From: Ulva prolifera
Taxonomy: Eukaryota; Chlorophyta; Ulvophyceae; Ulvales; Ulvaceae
Direction of reading: 5' to 3'
Length of the DNA: 64,000 nt
NCBI GenBank assembly: GCA_023078555.1
Contig: CM041204.1
Coordinates: 4,742,430 to 4,806,429 of the forward strand
This document shows positions 1-11,500 of this stretch, piece after piece. The notes under the pieces are model-generated. The model was given only the letters and a program-made list of their open reading frames with translations. It made no database searches and was not told where the DNA came from. Made by a program: the position numbers and the translations under genes. How positions within the stretch are numbered: position 1 is the first letter of the stretch; each line of letters begins with the position of its first letter.

Positions 1-895
1 CAGCAGATTGGCCGGCGCGTACAAAATGAAAAATGTTAGCAGCGGCACATTTGCGCACGGCATCTATGCATGCGGCCCGGCCTTACGTCGTCGCACCATG
101 CACAGCACTGCCTGTCCGACTACGTCTATGTCACAGTCTGCAGTGCTCGATCGCACATGGTCTGAGCATAGCGTGTACATCCACGCTGGAACAACGACAT
201 TGCGCACCCCCTGCCAAGAAGCTCGATCATGCAGTAGCTGTCAAGTCAGAGACATAGGCTTCGCCATTTGGTCACCCAAATTCCTCTACTTGTAGCCCAT
301 AATTCAGACATTGGAGCATGTCTGCGTCTCAACTCTCACGAGCCACAATGAACGAGCTCTGGCGAACGTAGATGTATCGGGCAGTTATCAGGTGAACATG
401 TACTTGTTTTGCACTGTCTAGTGGCTGTTGTGCTACTGTGCGCGTGTCCGGAGCTGCATGTCAGGGCTCCTCGTTCCTGCGGTAACCAATCGAATAGCCA
501 CCCTGTCCTGCGCAAGCCTCTTACACATGCGCCGCGCGTGCACTTCATATCGCCGGTCGTTTGAATCTGATGCTATCATGCAATTACATCACCATCGAAA
601 AGCTGAGCTATAGCTCCCGTGGCCACAAGAGCAATGCTGTGAATGGCTGGCATGCAGATTCAAACTATGACATCATTGTAACGCTTTCACACATGCATCT
701 GAGGGGCCACAGTTGTAGGGCAATACGCTTTGAATTGCCATTTGCATTTGCGCAACAGACACGCATAGCAAACAGTGCATGTAAGCTTAGAGGTTCAAGG
801 CTGTGCATCTGTGGGAGAGCAGGCACAGACCAGGCGGGAATCTGCTGGGGATCTGATTGGTGCTGCACAAGCAACCTCCCTGAATGTCTGATGGT
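1..895. other. No gene recognised
   Basis: Only short open frames without family motifs or coherent splice signals are seen. The stretch lies downstream of the minus-strand pseudokinase gene and could hold its 3' UTR. Confidence 0.4.
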
Positions 896-1228
896 TCAGC
901 CAGACCACAGAGCCCCCTGCAATCCCTGTGGCCAGTACAAGCGTAAGCGCTGTTCCCGATTCATGCACAGATCAAACACAGCATGATCTGCACGCTCAAG
1001 CAGACATTCAAGGCGAATGAAGATGTACATATATGATTTTCTAGCCTCGTCCTCAACCATGGACGCCGTCTGTGCCTGTGCCTGACGGGACAGCATGTCC
1101 TGCAATCCCTGAAGCTGAGGAAAGTCTGGATGCAGGCAGCGCTGCAGACAGAGCGGCTGCATCAACTTGTTTGTTGCCTGGACCAGAGCTGAGCTGCCCA
1201 GCGCCAGCACTGCTGACCTTCGCGCTTG
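896..1228 (-). CDS. Possible 3'-terminal exon of the pseudokinase gene
   Basis: An open frame of about 110 codons follows a CAG acceptor ending at 1229 on the minus strand and runs to a stop at 896. The first two thirds are rich in Gln, Leu and Ala and look helical, for example around LQGLQDML and SRQAQAQ. The acceptor phase (0) matches a possible phase-0 donor at 1944 (CCG|GTGCAC) in the preceding exon. If that donor is used, this exon replaces the short tail that ends at 1921. No domain is recognised. It could also be a chance open frame in GC-rich DNA. Confidence 0.3.
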   Translation of the reverse strand, partial: QARRSAVLALGSSALVQATNKLMQPLCLQRCLHPDFPQLQGLQDMLSRQAQAQTASMVEDEARKSYMYIFIRLECLLERADHAVFDLCMNREQRLRLYWPQGLQGALWSG

Positions 1229-1920
1229 CTGCTTGTTACAATGTGTCCACCATGGGACACACAGAGCAGTTCGTATGTCCGACGCAATCAGACATTTCAC
1301 CAAGACACGCCACTAATGAGATACGACGCTACAGCTGAACGAGCATACGTCAGAATCGAAACCAGTCCGGCGCTGCCACTTTGCAAATTCTGTGGCATGC
1401 CATGTCCATGCTTCATGCGCCACATATCAGCTCGAAAAACAGCTGAACAACCGCTGGCACACACTTTTGGCTCTTCAAGAAGCTGCTCTCTGCCATACCA
1501 AGGCACACCTAGAAAGAAGGTGCCAACTCCAAGAAGACAGAAATCAAGGCTGGGCATGTACCAGCGCATGTGAAAACACTGCAGACTCATCTCCAAAGCA
1601 CGGCCCGAAAACTGACGAATACTCAGTTATACCTCGGACAACACCCTCAATACTGGCGGTGATCCCTGATGGCTGCTCGGCAAGCCACAAGCTGCCACCA
1701 CCGCCACAGAGCCATACTGACAACCCGGCCTGGCACTGCAACTCCCACGGAGTCAGCATATACCCAATCACACTGTTGCTGCAAAACCCATTCATTGCGG
1801 GAGGTTACCGCTCAGAAGGGCTGGACCCTGCGACATGGCCCCAGGAGCTGTCTGTCTGCAGACGCCTCTCATCACCGCAGCAGCTGCAAGGGAGATGCAT
1901 TCATGATCTCCCGGGCACAC

Positions 1921-4223
1921 CTACTGGCGCTGCCGCTTGTGCACCGGGTCCCCCAAGCGACTTGCGCAATGGACCAGTGGTGCCTGGAAGCTGCCGTACG
2001 GGTGTCCTGCCACCAGGGAGGAGCCTGGAAGGTGAGGCATACGCATGGCCGCCTGAGGCAGTTGCACGTCGGCCGCGGGCAGAGCAGACGCAGCCGCAGG
2101 CGCCGCCTGCCCCTGTGCCGCCCAGGCTGCCGCTGCCACATCATCACCTCGCTTACGTACTGTACTGCGGGTTGCAGTGATGGCCGCGCCCGGCTGTTGC
2201 ATCCCTGCCGCAGCAGCTATGTCAACGAGTGCACCTCCGCCGCAGCCTGGAGCGTACATGCCATGCAACTCCATGCATAGCGGAGTCCTTGCAAAGGCCG
2301 GCAGCACGTAGCTGTGGGGAGCCGCCGCAGCAGTGAGAGGGGGGGCCTGGGCCGCAAAGGTGGCCGCTGGCGGCTGGAGTCTCCGGACCTTGGCCGGAGG
2401 CAGGGCTACGGCCCCTAGGTGCCGCCCCGGCACAGCTCCAAGGGGTGTCCCTGCTAGCGGTGACCCCAGGATAACTGTCGCACCCCAGGCATCTGCAATG
2501 CACTGAATTTGAGGAGGACCGAAAGATCGAATGGAATTCCAGAAAGGTTGGAACCCCAACATATTGCAGCTCAGGGCGAATGCGTGTGTGTGTACATACA
2601 TTGACAGAGAGGAATGCGGGAAGAGCAACCTAAACACAATGGCACGCATGATGTCAATGCTGCGTCCATTTGGCGATGACAACACTGGCACCTGGGCAGT
2701 GCTGCTACAATGCACTGCCGCACAGCAGAGCCGTACCTGCTCTTGGTGATGGTCCGGTGAAAGCAGCGGCTTTGGCAGCATGGAGAACTGCACGCGCGGG
2801 TGCGTGCGCCACTGGTCCGAGATGCATGGGGGCAGGCGCTGGGCACTTCTGTGCCGTATGGCACGTCGCTGGCGCAAAGTCACCACACCCAGGCTGCACT
2901 GTGGCGTCTGACTGTGCAGAGGGAGGCGAGGTCTCAGCTTGGGGCCTTTTCTTCAGTGGCCGCGGCGTGTTCGTGAGAGGGGGTGGTGCAGCGTTAGCTT
3001 CTGCGGAGGAGTTCAACAGCCCCTGCAGCATTTGCTTGGCATGAAACGAGCCTGCGGTACAGCAGATGGGCAGCGTTGCGGACGCACTGCGGCAGATGCA
3101 ACCACTCCGTGCGTCCGCACTGAGGCACACACGCAGACGAACCAGTACACAGTGGAGCGCAGAGGCGGGGCCGCACCTGCGCTGCTGCTGTTGTCACGTG
3201 GGGCACCACAACGCGCCGAGACGCGACTGCCGCCGCCGCCGCCGCCTCATTGTTTCGACGGACCTCCGCAGCCGCATTGAGATCAGCATCGCGCATGGCG
3301 ATCTCGCATGGCATGTCAATGCCCGGCGCAACGCCGAAGTGCTGCAGCTCCAGCTCCACCCTCTCATTCGTGGCAATGAGGCCTTCAATTGCAATCTTGA
3401 CGAGGTCCTCGGTGGTCCCCCGCTGCCCCGGATTTGTCCGCAGCGAGGCATCTAGAAATGACTTCATGTGGGAGTCAAGGACGCTTGCCGCCGCGATCTT
3501 CCGCATGCGCTCACGCTTCTCTTGCGCCGCCTGCAAGCGCGGGAGGCCGGGACCGTCTGCCGCGTCTACCACCGCGCGCCAGGTCTCTGGGAGCGCAAGC
3601 AGCAGCGCAATCATACCCAGGCTCCATACATCCGCCTGGAGCATGTCATGAATGCTGCAGCCGTACTCCGATGACATGTCCTCTGCCGGTGATACCTCGG
3701 GCGCTGTGAATACGGAGTCGGACTGCGGCGGCCGGAGGGTGGACAGCGGGCAGCAGGCAGCTGTCAGGTCCGCAGAGTCCCAGCCACAGACGGCGATGGA
3801 CGCGTCTGTGCGCACGAAGACGTGCCCTGCGTAGAGGTTGCAGTGGGCGATGCCGCTGGAGTGTGCAGCCTGCAGCGCGCATGTGCACTGCACCAGCGCG
3901 ACCCAGCGCTGCAGCAGCGACATCGTCACGGCGCGGCTGCGAAGGTCACCGATGAATGAGTGCTCCACGGGTCCGCCGGGTCCCCCGCTGTTCGGGCCGG
4001 GGGCGGGGCAGTCTGGTGGCATGGGCACCACGGCGGCTTGCAGATCCACGAAAGGGTGGCAGCGGCTGTGTGTCTTGGCGTAGTGGCTGTGGATTTGCTT
4101 CACGGCGTTGGTCGCACGCGTCAGCTGATCTAGCCGCTTGGCAGCGCCGTTGTCAGCTGGCTGCACCGCACAGGCGTGAAGCCCGCCGACCAGCTGGGGT
4201 ACTCTAATGCTTGAGGTGAGGAC
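1921..4223 (-). CDS. Protein pseudokinase (C-lobe and Ala/Pro-rich tail), 5' end unresolved
   Basis: Three exons in compatible phase: 4223-3177, 3022-2737 and 2492-1921 (or 2492-1945 if a GTGCAC donor is used). Exon 1 carries a recognisable kinase C-lobe. The catalytic-loop position reads AHCNLYAGHV where active kinases have HRDLxxxN. The DFG position reads VCGWDSADL. An intact APE follows (FTAPEVSP), then the subdomain IX motif ADVWSLGMIALLLA and a subdomain XI-like stretch with NPGQRG. Loss of both catalytic aspartates argues for a catalytically dead kinase with a scaffolding or regulatory role; this is inferred from family knowledge. No glycine loop or VAIK lysine was found upstream, so the N-lobe is either highly divergent or lies in exons not identified. 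Exons 2 and 3 encode a low-complexity Ala/Pro/Thr tail with a basic patch (PLKKRPQ). Confidence 0.65.
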
Positions 4224-7200
4224 CTGCAATGCGGCGTTTTGTTCAGGTGCCATGTGTGTGTGGACGAGACCGTTCCTGAGCGCATGGATGCAACTGCGTA
4301 AGGCACCAGTGGCCACGATCTCCTTTGGAGCGTTGCACGCTGTAGATGGCCACACGTGGATGCGAGCACTGTGTGCTAATTGAGCACTGTGCCCATACTG
4401 GCACGCATACGAGCCTACCATTGACGGCACTGCTGCCCACGATCTCCTTTGAACCATCCATGATCATCGCTTGCGTTGTGAGACCAAAGCCACGTTGAGC
4501 GGTGGTCAGTCTAGCTATGCAACTCAATTACACAAAATGTGGACCTCACAATCGCCTAGGTTGCTAAGGCTGCGGCTGTGTGCTATGGACGGTATAGCTT
4601 TCTGTGTTAGTTCTGCGTCCGTGGGTCGTCGCTGGCGTCGGCGTGCGCGTGGGTGGGGGAGCGTCTTTGACTTGGCCCTAGCTCATACTCCACCATCATA
4701 TGCCACAGCGCGTGAATTCAAGAACTAAAAAGCGGTAGTTGTCGCCGATCACGCTGCCCTGCAGTCCGAGACAATGCCCGAGCCTCGGACCGTCACTGGC
4801 GCTCACGACATCAGCTACACGTATTCAGGAAACAACTCTGTGATGCTCGAGTGGGGCGTGCAACAGGAACTTAAGCCTCTACGGCCTCGGCAGAGTGAGC
4901 ATCGAAGCGCAGTGTCTTGGTGCAGGCACAAATGCCAAGGTACAGCTCAGGTTGCGTGGAGCAAATTGTATCGAATCAAAGGCCTGTAGGTCCACATGCG
5001 AACACTCCGTGCAGCCGGATAGAACAGCAGAGCAGAGCGATAGCTCACCGGCCACTCGAACACGCGTTGATTTACAGGGCAACCCAGCTGGTGTTGCCAC
5101 GTACAAAAGCGCTGTTTTCAAAACTGTCGATACATTTACATGTCGCATTGTCACGACCAAGCTGTACCTCAACACGGACACATCGGTTCACGTCGCGAAC
5201 ATCGTTCGCACGCGATACTGCAACCAAAGGCAAGGCAGCTGTCGAGACAGCGAATTTTGTGGATTGTGCATTGTCTAAGGAAATCCATTCATCGCGTTAA
5301 CACAGAAGCTCTCTCTTGCGACATGGCGACATGGAAAGTGATCATGCGCAAACATCGTACCTGTGAACTTGCTCCGCATGAAGGAGTAATGACGCCACCT
5401 GCATGACTGTAATGTAGCATCTTGCAGCGCTGATGCATAGCGGAGGGTGGACTGTCTTCCAGCCGTGCGCTCGCAAGGGAGTGGCCTCACGCGTGCTTCA
5501 TGCCGGGGCTATGAACATGAATCGCCTCAGGACCTGCCATGAACTGTATCACGGATTTGTGAGTTGGCTCCTTATGCTGTGGCATGGCTTCCGGAAAGCG
5601 GGCGCGGTACCGGTTGAAGGAGCATCGTCGCCAAGCTCGACTATCACTTGTTCCAGCACAGTGATGCCGCACGCACCTCGCTACGGACATCTATTGAGAC
5701 TCTTAGATGATGTCCATGTGGCTCCAGCATGGTTCAGTAAGCTGAAGCTGTTGAACCCGCTCGAGTGCTATGATCGACCACTGCGTACCGCTGGCGCGTC
5801 ATGACGCTGCACACATATCGGGACCAACCACCGACCGAGTCATATGGGCCGTCAACACGCGAGACACGCATATGCACCACGAGTGCATCAATCTCAGATT
5901 TGCGTGATGGTAGACGTGCAGATGTAATGCATTTTGGTAAACTCATTGCTGAAGGCGCTACTGGACGGGCCAAGACTTCAGGATCACGATGACTTTTCGA
6001 CAATCACAAGCCACCAACGTGTCGGCGACACGGTGTCGCGCGACATGGACGCTACCAGCCACGGCAGGGGGCAAAAGTCTGGGGCCCTCGCGAAGCCTCA
6101 TGCGTCCTGGACTCACAAAGCAGCCGGGCGTATACGCAATTTCTTAACTATGCACAGTGCACGGCACGTATATCATCTCGTGCCATCTGTCGAGGCCAGC
6201 ACCAAGACTGAATAGCTGACTGAATCCAACGCCTGCAAGTAGTGCCAGCTGCAGCCCTATAGCCAGTCACAGCATTGTGTACTGATCCTGCTGTCAACAC
6301 TGTTGGAGAATGAAGCAAACGGTCTCCAAAAGGGAACTTCGCAGAGCAAACCGGGTGTTGGCACATTCAAGTAGTATACTACTCAAGGGAAACTTGATGT
6401 ATGTGTAATTGACTATTGGCGTGCATACAAACACATTGGCTTAGAGTCTGCTGAGCATTGCAGCTACAACGGAATCTTCGCATCATGCGATGATGTCAAG
6501 CCGTACAGTGGTGCTGTATGTGATAAGTGTGCCACTCGCTGGGAACATCTATGGACTCGCAATACCCCCCCCAGATGAGTGTGTGCGTGGGTTATTGTTG
6601 GTGGGCGGCGCACTTGTTGCATGTGGCGTGGTGCAGGCACAGCCACGGGCAGGGATGCGTGGGGGGGTGTGTTGTTGGAGAGCAGGAATTCGGTGTGTGG
6701 GCGTGCTATGTGTCACCCGGACAAGGCCGGAGAAACAAGGAGCACTCTTCCTGCCTCTGCGCTTGCAGGCCATTCTGCAGCTATTGCTTCCGCGATACAT
6801 ATGTCGCTGCTGAGCACAGAGCTCGGATCCTATATCCCATATCAGGGCATAGGTGCCGATCAAGGTAAAGAATGACCAAAAGATCGCTGTACACCGCTGC
6901 ATCAGATTTATAGTACCTGAATCGATTGCATCAATTTTCAATTGACGGTTGATCCTGAATCAATTGTCAACATGACTCGTACACACACTCTCCAGCCCTG
7001 GTGCTAGATTACAAATCTTAGGATCCATACCAGATGTGCACACACAATTCTCTGTCATACATTTTTCATACAAGGTGTACATGTACTCTCGCTTTAGCGG
7101 TTTTGGGATCAACCTCCAATGATCAGATGATTGTGTGATCACAGCAGGTGCACTCTGTGTGGGCAGTGCTTTAAAATGATGATGGCTCTCCTGGCGCTCA

Positions 7201-8486
7201 TCAGCTCCATTCGTGTATGCTTGAACCCACAAGGATTCCCAACCAATAGTTTACAAATGTGCACACCGGGAAATGTAAATCCGCATTGCCGGGAAAAGTC
7301 ACAATGGCTCCACTTGCATGCTACACCAGTGGTTTGCAACACTACAGTCATGCTGCTTTGGCCATACTCTGCACAATCAGGTGAGTACGACACATGAGAC
7401 GACATTGAACTGTAGTTCATGTATGGTCGTAGTAGTGACCGATCGCCAGCTAACACAGCCACAGTACACATCACCTGCCAACAGTACACTATTGTCCATC
7501 GAGTCCAGTGCCGCTTAGCAAACAAATGCAGCACATCGTTTCATGAGCAGAATTGTACTTCTCACAGGTACAAAGCCGGAAACAAACATATCTTATTGGA
7601 TCTTGATGAAAAAAAGAAGTCATTGAATCATATCTGCACAAAGGCCACGCCCGCAAACTCACAAGACCATATCACTGTATACCCACCTTCAGCAGGCCGG
7701 TGTTGGGTGCGCAGCATATATCGCTTGCCACAAAAAAAAGAATTCTAATGCAATCCATCCACTGGTTTTGGACCCACGGCCACAGGCAATGTCTATGTCA
7801 GACTGGCGGATGTTTTTCAGTCATGAACCGGACCGATCGGGATGTGCCGAATCGGCCACGTCATCTGCCTACACAGCCCAGTCAACCCCCCTTCCCACCC
7901 TTCCAATCCTCCGCAAACCAATTTGAGTAGCAGCCATCCAATACATGCCTCAGGGAATACCTACAGAATCAGTGCTCATGCACAGTGACCACAGGCGGCC
8001 GATTGCCGCATAGAGCTGTGTACATGCGGCCTTCAATCGCCCATGCTGCACGCATGCAACGGCACCCATACCACAAACAATGATAATATACCTGGCCCTC
8101 AACTGTACACGCCGCCTCGGCTGCACACAAAACCCAAAACTCATGCTTGCCGGCGCAAATGCTCACGCACTGCCCAATCACGCGACCTTCCTTGTTCATC
8201 ACTGGCAGCGCCCGGAAACTGCCATCTCCAGCCCACCCTCACACAAGCTCTTCTGTGCGCCTGCCTCAGTGCGCCCGGATGCCCCAAATGCATCTCTCCC
8301 TTTGCATATGCAGTGACTCCCCACCACATGGCCATGCTGGTTGCTGAATCCTGAGTCAGCACAGCCGCCGGTGCGCCTGCGGAGCAGACTGCTGGACTCA
8401 CCTTGCGCATTGCCTGCGCCCACACACCCGCACCCGCAGGCAGCGGGATTGGCGGCCACGGCATAGCACACAGCAGCATATGCGCC
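4224..8486. other. Gene-poor stretch between pseudokinase and first TKL kinase
   Basis: No family motif is seen on either strand. The right part should hold the 3' UTR of the kinase ending at 8487, and the left part may hold unseen 5' exons of the pseudokinase. A short minus-oriented block near 6705-6730 weakly resembles the LINE 3' tail found elsewhere in the window, but is too diverged to call. Confidence 0.4.
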
Positions 8487-11400
8487 TCAGAACATTGCTG
8501 AATCAGACGACTCCTCCGCCCGCATTTGCAGTGATGGCCGATTCTTCGGCACCCGCCACTTCAAGCGATCCAGGAAGTTTTTCCGCCGCTCGGCCATGCT
8601 GCTGGCGGACCCAGGCAGGCTGGAGCTCAACACGGCTTCCGGGATTGACTCTCGGACCGCACACTCCGGCGCTGCACGCTGCCGAAACTGCCGAGGCGGC
8701 CCCTGGCTGAGAGGGGAGGGTGACGACATGCCGCTGAGTGGCGAGCCCAGAGGCGGCAGAGACGCCGGGCCCGTCGCCAGCGGGCTGTGCAATTTCCCGC
8801 GCGCGGACCCTGGCACTGGAGCCGAGTCCGGAACGTCCATCGGCTGTGTGCCCACCGATCGGCCGCGTTGCCGCGGCGTGATTGGCTCCGGGCCCCCGCG
8901 CGCGAACTTTGACAGGGTTCTGGACGTCATGTCCTGCACGGAGTCGACGACGCGGGCGGGGATGGGCACATTGAGGCTGCCGATGCGGCGCCGCGTCTCG
9001 GAGTCGGACCGGCTCTTGGGGCTTGGTCGCGCAGGCCCCAGCTGCGAGAGCAGCCTCTCGAGCTCCACGATGATGGTGCTACATGACGGCCTGCATGCAT
9101 GGCCGCTGTCAAAAGGCTGCAGTTGCACAATATGTTTCACCCACTCGAGGGTCTGCATTTCAGAAGCTCCAGAAAGACGCTTTGCACTTGCATGAGATCA
9201 AAGTGGGGGGCGCACGCTCGGTCGCCTTCCCCGTGCTTACCATGGCTACATACGTGGCACAGGGCATGCGCAGTGCAGCGGTCAATGCGCCCACATGGCC
9301 ACATGATCACTACTCTGCAAGCAAGCACACAGACACCTGTGCTTCAGGGGGAGAACGCACCGCGCCGAGGGCGCCGCAGCCCAGCAGCGCTCCACGAGAG
9401 CTTGCACCTCTGGCAGCACAGCGCGGTCCGCCGTCGTGGAGGTCTGTGGAGGGGCCTTCCACTTGGGCCTGAGGCCATCCCGCGCCGCGGCCCGCGCCGC
9501 ATCCCGAGGGTCCAGCTTTGCGAACGGCCGGCGGCCGGAGAGCATCTCATACATGACCATTGCGAGCGAGTACACGTCAGCCGTCACGTTGTACGGTTCG
9601 TGGCGCAGGATCTCCCCGGCCATGTAGGCGTAGGAGCCGGTGCCGCCGGTCATTTTGTAACTCTCTTGGCCCCCATCTGAAGCACCTGCAGGAGTTTCAG
9701 ATGCACCGTTTGTTCAGAACTGAACACGTACCCATCGGAAGGGAGGGATCTGCATGCAGGGAGCAACCCATGGACAGCAAACGTAGGGCAAGTGAGCCAT
9801 CGAGTCAGGTGAATAACCTGGCACTCCTGCACAGCCGTGGGATCGCCTCCAGGTCTTCGCGCCGCAGCGTCAACCAGGCGGATGACTGGGCGCGGTCAGT
9901 ACAGCGATTGGAATTCACAGCGCATTGCAGCATCGCATGCAGCCGGACGCACCGGCAGATGCCGAGTGGTCGGACGTGCTTGGCCGTCCGCCATCTGCGC
10001 TGCTGGTGCGCGCCTTGAGCGATTCCGGCGCGCCGGCCTCCTGCACCGGCGGATTGAAGAGGTCATCAGTATCATCGACGTCCACGTAGCCCACCCAGTG
10101 GCAGTCCTCAGAAGACTCGCTCGATGTCGGCGTGCCTGGCGCGGTCTGCTGTGTTGTCACATCGAGGGAGCTCCTGCCACTGGTTCGGATGCCCCGGGGG
10201 TGACTCGGCGGTGGCGGCGGCAGTGGAGTTGGTGGTGGTGGTGGCGGCGAGATGATGCTCTGCTCGCCACAGAGGCGAGACAGGCCAAAATCCGCGAGTT
10301 TTGCTGTGCCAGATTCTGTGAGTGCGTCACCCTGCACGCATCAGTCGCAGCATGTCGGTGGTGCTGCATGCTACGCGCCCATGCACAGAAAATCATGTCA
10401 TCCACCACTCGATCAGATGAACCCCACCCCCTGCCCTGATTTGCTGCAACAGTCGCTGTTTGATGGCATAATGCATGCGGTTCATGCATCACGGCGGGAT
10501 GACATGCCGACGCAGGCAGGGCGGCCACACGGCCTGGCAACGGGAGCTGGGGGTGGTGGACCTGCGGGCCTGCCGTGTTGCGCGTGAGCATCACGTTATC
10601 TGGCTTCAGGTCGCGGTGGATTATCGGCGCCGGGGAGGCGCAGTGGAGGCAGTTGAGGCCGCGGGCGCAGTCGAGCGCGATCTCGAGGACGCGGCGCAGC
10701 GGCGGCTGTGGCCGCGTCTGCAGCGCGTCGGCGAGGGAGCCCCCCTCGAGGACCTCGCTGACGATGGTCACCGGGTCGGAGCGGGTGCTCGCGCCGAGGA
10801 ACTGGACGACGTTTGGGTGGCGCACGCGGCGGAGGACGTCCACCTCGAGGGCGATCTTGGAGCGGTGCAGCGGATTCGCAGCCTTGATGACCTGCACCTC
10901 CGGCTGACCGTGGTGATTGTGCTCGTGGTGGTGGCGTGTATGTGTGATGCGGATTGCCGTGGTGGGTGGAGCGGTCTAGCACACAGTGTTTGATGCAGTT
11001 CTGGGAACACGTACGATCGCCCTGAGGCTTGGTGTATCACTTGACTTCAGGAAATATGAACAGGTAGGCTGGCAGCGGAGAGAATGTTTCGCAAACACCA
11101 CAGCAGCGGCACGCCAGTGGCCACAAGGTGAGCGAGGCCGCCTGGGCATGCACGCCTCACGGAAACTGAACATGTACTTTGAGTAGAGGCGTGTAAGAAA
11201 GTCGCAATACCTTGATTGCGACCGGTGTCCCGTTCCACCTGCCTTTGTGCACGATGCCAAACTCTCCCTCCCCCAGGACGGTGCCAAGGGACAGTGCTGA
11301 AGGCGGAATTTCCCATTCTGGCTCACTGTCGAGATGACCACAAGGGAGAGGCTGCTTTGGTTGGCCAGACGTATGCTCTGGCACGGACGGAAGGTCTTTG

Positions 11401-11500
11401 CTGTTCAAGGAGTGTGTGTCCGCCTGCAGTTCAGAGCAAGCGTCAAGCTTGAGAATGCGACCACCAGCACCAGAGTTCTGCACCATCACACCCACACCCA
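8487..11500 (-). CDS. TKL (Raf-like) Ser/Thr protein kinase 1
   Basis: Kinase core in five exons with matching phases: about 11500-11211, 10891-10562, 10331-9953, 9676-9361 and 9090-8487. Exon 1 has the glycine loop (LGEGEFGIVHKG) and the VAIK lysine. Exon 2 has helix C, the hinge, GGSLADAL and HRDLKPDN. Exon 3 has ADFGLSR followed by an insertion of about 100 residues with two polyproline runs and acidic Ser/Asp-rich sequence. Exon 4 has MTGGTGSYAYMAGEI and DVYSLAMVMYEML. Exon 5 joins to give RPSCSTIIVELERL, the classic TKL C-lobe end, then a basic Ser/Pro-rich tail to the stop. The VAIK Lys, HRD and DFG are present, so activity is expected. The APE motif is AGE, and the activation segment is greatly enlarged. 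It resembles plant and algal Raf-like kinases of the CTR1/ILK type. The 5' end is unresolved; an upstream ATG at 11627 is possible. Tandem paralogue of the kinase at 15.8-19.6 kb. Confidence 0.88.

Noticed and set aside
6690-6735. Possible inverted LINE 3' tail (TGTCACCCGGACAAGG)
   Set aside because: Only scattered matches to the tail; too diverged to distinguish from chance.
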